This document shows positions 6,650 to 10,000 of a DNA stretch of 10,000 bases, piece after piece; the stretch's first letter is position 1, and each line of letters begins with the position of its first letter. Origin of the DNA: Nitrospira sp. (GTDB lineage Bacteria > Nitrospirota > Nitrospiria > Nitrospirales > Nitrospiraceae). A model generated the notes under the pieces. The model had not been told where the DNA came from. It saw only the letters and a list, made by a program, of their open reading frames with translations, and did not search any database. Made by a program: the position numbers and the translations under genes. The stretch is from assembly GCA_020216985.1 (NCBI GenBank), contig JAIWOH010000064.1:1-10000 (forward strand), read 5' to 3'.

Positions 6650-6674
6650 ATCGGAGATCATTATAGTCTCCGAT
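6650..6674. promoter_or_regulatory. putative IscR operator, 25-bp near-palindrome
   Basis: ATCGGAGA (6650-6657) and TCTCCGAT (6667-6674) are perfect eight-base inverted arms around a nine-base AT-rich centre. Ten of the twelve symmetric positions pair. The length equals that of the E. coli IscR type 1 site, and the core GATC-ATTAT-AGTC follows its GACT-RWWWY-AGTC core in most positions, while the outer arms differ. It lies between fdx and iscR, downstream of the candidate isc start point and over the candidate fdx -10. An RNA hairpin in the iscR leader is the alternative reading. Confidence 0.55.
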
Positions 6675-6689
6675 TCAATTGATCGGCAA
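6660..6689 (-). promoter_or_regulatory. candidate divergent promoter of fdx
   Basis: On the minus strand TTGCCG (complement of 6684-6689) is followed after 18 bases by a perfect TATAAT (complement of 6660-6665). The -10 lies at the centre of the putative IscR operator, so binding there would block it. The leader to fdx would be about 107 bases. A second, weaker minus-strand candidate nearer the gene pairs CTGTCA (complement of 6605-6610) with ATTAAT (complement of 6582-6587). Confidence 0.45.
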
Positions 6690-6704
6690 TAGAGAGATGG
6701 AGAG

Positions 6705-7178
6705 ATGCTGAAACTTTCCAAGAAAGCTGATTATGCGCTGATGGCGCTCCAGCACATTGCCTCCGTTCAGTTCGGCGATGTGACGCCGGGTCGCGTCGTC
6801 AACACCAAGGAGATCGCCGAAGAATACAACATCCCTCTAGAGCTGTTGGCTAAGGTGCTCCAAACTCTCTCCAAAAACGGCATGATCGAAAGCCATAACG
6901 GTCCCAAGGGAGGGTATCTGCTGGCCAGAAGCGCGAGGCACATCACGATCGCGCAGATTCTCGAAAGCATCGAGGGCCCGTTGGGCCTGACCGATTGCTC
7001 CCATGAGAAAAGCGGCGAGTTGTGCATGCAGCGGGAACATTGCAACATCCGCACGCCGCTGCTCAAGATCCAAGACAGTATTTATCAATTGCTCAACAAC
7101 ATGACCTTGCAAGACATGCTGAGCGGAACGCCGCTCATCACGATTCAGTCGCCGTCAGCGGAAGGAGTCGCCCGATGA
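6705..7178 (+). CDS. iscR: Rrf2-family transcriptional regulator IscR
   Basis: A 157-residue Rrf2-family repressor. IscR carries a [2Fe-2S] cluster and, when loaded, represses the isc operon, so the operon rises when clusters are scarce. The winged-helix part covers about residues 1-85: [15 protein letters not shown], then the recognition region [22 protein letters not shown] and the wing [10 protein letters not shown]. Three cysteines, Cys98, Cys107 and Cys113, lie in the expected cluster region. Their spacing is C-x8-C-x5-C, against C-x5-C-x5-C in E. coli IscR, and His112 lies next to Cys113. The C-terminal helix [19 protein letters not shown] is the dimer helix. The first gene of the operon, it overlaps iscS by four bases (ATGA). 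The start has only a purine-rich GAGAG/GGAG region upstream; the other nearby ATG (6697) leads to an immediate stop. It could be another Rrf2 sensor, but position strongly favours IscR. Confidence 0.93.
   Translation: MLKLSKKADYALMALQHIASVQFGDVTPGRVVNTKEIAEEYNIPLELLAKVLQTLSKNGMIESHNGPKGGYLLARSARHITIAQILESIEGPLGLTDCSHEKSGELCMQREHCNIRTPLLKIQDSIYQLLNNMTLQDMLSGTPLITIQSPSAEGVAR
7162..7167 (+). promoter_or_regulatory. ribosome binding site fixing the iscS start
   Basis: AAGGAG lies seven bases before the ATG at 7175. The iscS frame is open farther upstream inside iscR, but this site, the four-base overlap with the iscR stop and the alignment with E. coli IscS all place the start at 7175. Confidence 0.85.
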
Positions 7179-8392
7179 AGCTTCCGATTTTCCTTGATAA
7201 CCATTCGACCACGCCGATGGACCCCAGGGTCCTGGAGGCCATGCTCCCCTATTTTATTGAGAAATTCGGCAACGCCGCGAGCCGCAATCACGCGTTCGGG
7301 TGGGAGGCGGAAGAAGCGGTGGAACAGGCCCGCAAACACATCGCCAAACTGATCAACGCCGACGCCAAGGAAATCGTCTTCACCAGCGGCGCCACGGAAT
7401 CCGACAACCTGGCGCTCAAGGGCGTGCTGGAAATGTATCGCGAGAAGGGAACCCACATCATCACGTCGTCCACAGAACATCGGGCCGTGTTGGATACGGC
7501 CAAATCGCTGGAGGCCAAGGGCTTGGCGACGGTCACCTACCTGCCGGTCGACAAGTACGGGATGGTCAACCCCGACGACGTGCGGAGCGCGATCACGGAC
7601 AAGACCATTTTGATTTCCGTCATGCTGGCCAACAACGAGATCGGCACGATCAACCCTGTCGCCGAAATCGGGAAAATCGCAAAGGCGAAAGGCGTGTTGT
7701 TCCATTGCGATGCCACGCAGGGCGTCGGCAAGATTCCGGTGGACGTCCAGGCCATGGGAATCGACCTGATGTCGTTCTCAGCCCACAAGATTTACGGTCC
7801 CAAGGGGGTCGGCGCTCTGTACGTCAGAAAGAAGAACCCGCGCGTGAGGCTTGTGCCTCAGATGGACGGCGGCGGACACGAACGAGGGATGAGATCCGGC
7901 ACCCTGCCGGTTCCCTTGATCGTGGGCTTCGGCAAGGCCTGCGAGCTGTGTGGGGTGGAAATGGCGACGGAAGCGCCGCGCATCGCCGCCATGCGCGACC
8001 GGCTCCAAGCCGCGATCATGAACGCATTGGAAGAAAGCTATTTGAACGGCCACCCCACCGAGCGATTGCCGGGCAACCTCAATATTTCCTTCGCCTACGT
8101 CGAGGGCGAATCATTGCTGATGGGCATGAAGGACATCGCGCTCTCATCGGGCTCGGCTTGCACGTCGGCGACGTTGGAGCCGTCGTACGTGCTGCGCGCC
8201 TTGGGCGTCGGGACGGAGCTGGCGCACTCGTCCATCCGCTTCGGCCTGGGCCGCTTCAATACCGACGAAGAAATCGACTACGCCATTAAGAAAGTGATCG
8301 AGGTCGTGACCAGACTGCGGGAAATGTCCCCGCTCTACGAGATGGCAAAGGAAGGCATCGACCTGAAATCCGTGCAGTGGGCTGCACATTGA
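7175..8392 (+). CDS. iscS: cysteine desulfurase IscS
   Basis: Pyridoxal-phosphate enzyme that takes sulphur from L-cysteine, leaving alanine, and holds it as a persulfide for transfer to IscU and other acceptors. The 405-residue length is almost identical to E. coli IscS (404). Visible landmarks are [13 protein letters not shown] at the N-terminus, [13 protein letters not shown], the cofactor-stacking His102 in [15 protein letters not shown], the Schiff-base Lys205 in [10 protein letters not shown], and the persulfide Cys329 in SSGSACTSA. The long loop around Cys329 and the C-terminal ending [10 protein letters not shown], close to the IscU-docking tail of E. coli IscS, identify this as IscS and not NifS or SufS. 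It overlaps iscR by four bases, which suggests translational coupling, and precedes iscU by 28 bases. Confidence 0.98.
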   Translation: MKLPIFLDNHSTTPMDPRVLEAMLPYFIEKFGNAASRNHAFGWEAEEAVEQARKHIAKLINADAKEIVFTSGATESDNLALKGVLEMYREKGTHIITSSTEHRAVLDTAKSLEAKGLATVTYLPVDKYGMVNPDDVRSAITDKTILISVMLANNEIGTINPVAEIGKIAKAKGVLFHCDATQGVGKIPVDVQAMGIDLMSFSAHKIYGPKGVGALYVRKKNPRVRLVPQMDGGGHERGMRSGTLPVPLIVGFGKACELCGVEMATEAPRIAAMRDRLQAAIMNALEESYLNGHPTERLPGNLNISFAYVEGESLLMGMKDIALSSGSACTSATLEPSYVLRALGVGTELAHSSIRFGLGRFNTDEEIDYAIKKVIEVVTRLREMSPLYEMAKEGIDLKSVQWAAH

Positions 8393-8420
8393 ACGACAAA
8401 GACAGTCGAAGGAGGATTCT

Positions 8421-8825
8421 ATGGCCTATAGCGATAAAGTCGTCGACCACTTCAACAATCCCCGCAACATGGGATCTTTTAGCAAGGACGAAGAAGGCGT
8501 CGGAACCGGCATGGTCGGAGCTCCGGAATGCGGCGACGTCATGAAGCTGCAAATCAAGGTCCAGAACGATCGGATCGTCGACGCCAAGTTCAAAACGTTC
8601 GGCTGCGGCTCGGCCATTGCCAGCTCCAGCCTGGCTACCGAGTGGCTCAAGGGCAAGACGATCGAAGAAGCCGAGCAAATCAAGAACACGGACATCGTTC
8701 AGGAGCTGAACCTCCCGCCGGTGAAGATCCATTGTTCCGTGCTTGCGGAAGACGCCATCAAAGCCGCGCTGGCGGATTACCAGAAAAAGGCGGGGTCCAA
8801 GACGGGAACGGGATCGGCTCAATAA
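8421..8825 (+). CDS. iscU: Fe-S cluster assembly scaffold IscU
   Basis: Scaffold on which [2Fe-2S] clusters are built from IscS sulphur and iron before transfer by HscB/HscA. The product is 134 residues. The three cluster cysteines are Cys37 (APECGD, with Asp39), Cys62 (FGCGSA) and Cys105 (HCSVLAEDAI), with His104 beside the last. LPPVK at 98-102 is the exact HscA recognition motif, so a working HscA partner is expected and is indeed encoded at the window end. The start MAYSDKVVDHFNNPRNMG is typical of IscU. AAGGAGG at 8409-8415 lies five bases before the ATG. The C-terminal 12 or so residues, rich in Lys, Gly and Ser, extend slightly beyond E. coli IscU (128 residues) and look disordered. 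It is 25 bases upstream of iscA. Confidence 0.98.
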   Translation: MAYSDKVVDHFNNPRNMGSFSKDEEGVGTGMVGAPECGDVMKLQIKVQNDRIVDAKFKTFGCGSAIASSSLATEWLKGKTIEEAEQIKNTDIVQELNLPPVKIHCSVLAEDAIKAALADYQKKAGSKTGTGSAQ

Positions 8826-8835
8826 TCAGCCAGGG

Positions 8836-8843
8836 AAAAGGAG
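8836..8843 (+). promoter_or_regulatory. ribosome binding site fixing the iscA start
   Basis: AAAAGGAG ends seven bases before the ATG at 8851. The frame is open farther upstream into iscU, but only this start has a good site and gives a family-length protein. Confidence 0.85.
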
Positions 8844-8850
8844 CGCGCCT

Positions 8851-9207
8851 ATGGATACCTCGAACGCCACAACGTCGGAACCGGTCATCACGGTGAGCGA
8901 GGCCGCGTTGAAAGAAATCAAGCGACTCATGAACGTGCAAGGCATCGAAAGCGGCGGCCTTCGCCTGGGGGTCAAAGGCGGAGGCTGCTCGGGGCTCAGC
9001 TACACGATCAATTTCGACGACAAGATCGGGCCGTACGATCAGGTGATCGAGATGGACGGCGTCAAGGTGATCATCGACGCCAAAAGCGCCATCTATTTGC
9101 AAGGGACGCAACTCGACTACCAGAAGGACCTGATGGGCGGCAATTTTAAATTCTTGAATCCGAACGCCAACAAGACCTGCGGGTGTGGAGAATCATTTTC
9201 CACGTAA
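8851..9207 (+). CDS. iscA: A-type iron-sulphur carrier IscA
   Basis: A 118-residue A-type carrier (HesB/IscA family) that receives clusters or iron and passes them to target proteins, notably in making [4Fe-4S] clusters. The three conserved ligands are Cys46 (GGGCSGLSY) and Cys110 and Cys112 in the C-terminal CGCGESF motif. The first 11 residues before VITVSEAALKEI are a short polar extension compared with E. coli IscA (107 residues). The sequence cannot by itself separate IscA from ErpA or SufA, since all share this motif set. Its place between iscU and hscB makes IscA the natural name. A 57-base gap follows before hscB. Confidence 0.95.
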   Translation: MDTSNATTSEPVITVSEAALKEIKRLMNVQGIESGGLRLGVKGGGCSGLSYTINFDDKIGPYDQVIEMDGVKVIIDAKSAIYLQGTQLDYQKDLMGGNFKFLNPNANKTCGCGESFST

Positions 9208-9264
9208 GTCGCCCGTCGACCTCCGCACGGCGCGCGTTCACGTGAGACCGGTTTGGATGAAACG

Positions 9265-9978
9265 ATGAATCAACATTCCCAGGGCGTCGGTTCCCGCAAC
9301 GTTCAGATGGCTAGAAGCATGTGCTGGCATTGCCAGTCCGAGGTGGCCGGCGAATACTTTTGCGAACGGTGCGTGAAAGTTCAGCCGGTTTCGAAGGAGA
9401 CGGATTACTTCACCTGCCTCGGCCTTCCGCGGCGCTTGACCATCGATCCCGCCGTCCTGGAGGCCAAGTACTACGAACGAAGCCGCGCTTTTCACCCGGA
9501 TTTTTATCTCAACAAGACGGAGGCCGAGCAAGCGATCAGCCTTGACAATGCGGCGACCCTCAACACCGCCTATCGCACGCTTCGAGATCCCGTTCAACGA
9601 GCCGAATATCTTCTCGATCTGGAAGCCGGCTCGGTCAAGACGATTCGCACGTCCCCTCCCGCGGATCTCTTCGAAGAAATTCTCGACCTCCAAGACACGC
9701 TCGATGCTTACCGGGCCGGCGATCATTCTTCCGAGACGGGCCGGCAACTCCGCGCACGGCTCGAAGCCGAGCGTGGGGCGTTGGAACGGCGCCAAGCGGA
9801 AATGGAGGACGAACTTCAGAAACTCTTCGTCGAATGGGACGCCCTCCAGGACCGGGGCGAAGCCGACGGCCAAGCCCGCATGGAACGGGATCGCCTGCTC
9901 AGGCGCATACGAGAGATCCTGTCGAACCGGACCTACGTCAAAAACATCGTCAACGACCTCGTTGAAACCATCGGATGA
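9265..9978 (+). CDS. hscB: Fe-S co-chaperone HscB with N-terminal zinc-ribbon-like motif
   Basis: J-domain co-chaperone that brings cluster-loaded IscU to HscA and stimulates its ATPase. The 237-residue product is longer than E. coli HscB (171). Residues 20-36 hold Cys20-Trp-His-Cys23 and Cys33-Glu-Arg-Cys36, a C-x2-C-x9-C-x2-C zinc-ribbon-like motif that E. coli HscB lacks but human HSC20 has. The J-domain spans about 46-120 with HPD at 77-79 (AFHPDFYLNK), followed by LNTAYRTLRDPVQRAEYLL. A highly charged C-terminal helical bundle, the IscU-binding part, ends the protein. The start is uncertain: ATG at 9265 has a weak GGA seven bases upstream, TTG at 9253 would add four residues, and ATGs at 9307 and 9319 would still keep the cysteines. 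The stop overlaps the hscA start by four bases (ATGA). Confidence 0.93.
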   Translation: MNQHSQGVGSRNVQMARSMCWHCQSEVAGEYFCERCVKVQPVSKETDYFTCLGLPRRLTIDPAVLEAKYYERSRAFHPDFYLNKTEAEQAISLDNAATLNTAYRTLRDPVQRAEYLLDLEAGSVKTIRTSPPADLFEEILDLQDTLDAYRAGDHSSETGRQLRARLEAERGALERRQAEMEDELQKLFVEWDALQDRGEADGQARMERDRLLRRIREILSNRTYVKNIVNDLVETIG

Positions 9979-10000
9979 CGACCATGGCTCGTATCGTCGG
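9975..10000 (+). CDS. hscA: Hsp70-type Fe-S chaperone HscA (3' truncated by window end)
   Basis: Only the first eight complete codons are in the window: MTTMARIV, followed by the first two bases of a Gly-type codon. The ending RIVG is how Hsp70 proteins begin before their IDLGTTNS nucleotide loop, which would lie just beyond the edge. The ATG at 9975 overlaps the hscB stop in an ATGA; the in-frame ATG at 9984 is an alternative start. The position after hscB and the LPPVK motif in IscU both predict HscA, a specialised ATP-dependent chaperone for IscU. The assignment rests mostly on context. Confidence 0.7.

Noticed and set aside
7145..7705. A 186-residue minus-strand open frame opposite iscR/iscS
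   Set aside because: It mirrors the codon structure of the sense genes; there is no start signal or recognisable domain.
7300..8289. A 329-residue plus-strand open frame inside iscS
   Set aside because: It is out of frame with a clear, full-length IscS, is rich in Gly and Arg as expected of a GC-rich shadow frame, and has no family motifs or ribosome binding site.
8286..8822. A 178-residue minus-strand open frame opposite iscU
   Set aside because: A shadow of iscS-iscU coding sequence with no motifs; iscU is certain on the other strand.
9238..9873. A 211-residue minus-strand open frame opposite hscB
   Set aside because: The plus strand carries a J-domain with HPD and zinc-ribbon cysteines, which the antisense product cannot match.
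1..10000. Possible mobile element, CRISPR array or new defence-type system
   Set aside because: No transposase, integrase, terminal inverted repeats, regularly spaced repeats or unknown multi-gene cassette; the genes are housekeeping and tightly packed. The two tRNA genes show no adjacent integrase or duplicated tRNA 3' end.

Overview
This window is an ordinary, densely coded bacterial chromosome segment of about 58-60% GC by eye. It has two parts: a glutamine/glutamate translation block on the left and an iron-sulphur cluster assembly (ISC) block on the right. The gene set and protein style suggest a Nitrospirota (Nitrospira-like) bacterium. That placement is an inference from memory of such genomes, not from any search. 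I see no mobile element, CRISPR array, phage gene or origin, and no gene-free stretch longer than about 160 bases.

Left block, positions 1-3815. The window opens inside a small hypothetical gene that resembles the DUF6941 family. It is followed by glnS (glutaminyl-tRNA synthetase), the tiny zinc protein gene yacG, and a zinc-dependent NADP-type alcohol dehydrogenase, all on the plus strand. The dehydrogenase has its own candidate promoter, embedded in a perfect 19-bp tandem duplication. On the minus strand lie two tRNA-Gln genes (anticodons TTG and CTG) immediately downstream of gltX (glutamyl-tRNA synthetase). The window therefore encodes the glutamine synthetase, both glutamine isoacceptors and the glutamate synthetase within about 5 kb.

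Right block, positions 5238-10000. A short ferredoxin-NADP reductase-like flavoprotein (plus strand) converges on an ISC-type [2Fe-2S] ferredoxin gene (fdx, minus strand). Divergent from fdx is a compact plus-strand operon, iscR-iscS-iscU-iscA-hscB-hscA, whose last gene is cut by the window end. IscS mobilises sulphur from cysteine, IscU is the scaffold, HscB and HscA move the cluster off IscU, IscA acts in cluster delivery, ferredoxin supplies electrons, and IscR is the likely Fe-S-sensing regulator. The order matches the classical proteobacterial isc operon, except that fdx sits upstream and divergent instead of after hscA.

The most interesting points are fine-scale. A 25-bp near-palindrome between fdx and iscR resembles the E. 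coli IscR type 1 operator and has -10-like hexamers on both strands at its centre. HscB carries an N-terminal four-cysteine zinc-ribbon-like motif of the kind known from eukaryotic HSC20. The reductase has lost the usual glycine-rich nucleotide motif. I found no convincing evidence of a wholly new system.
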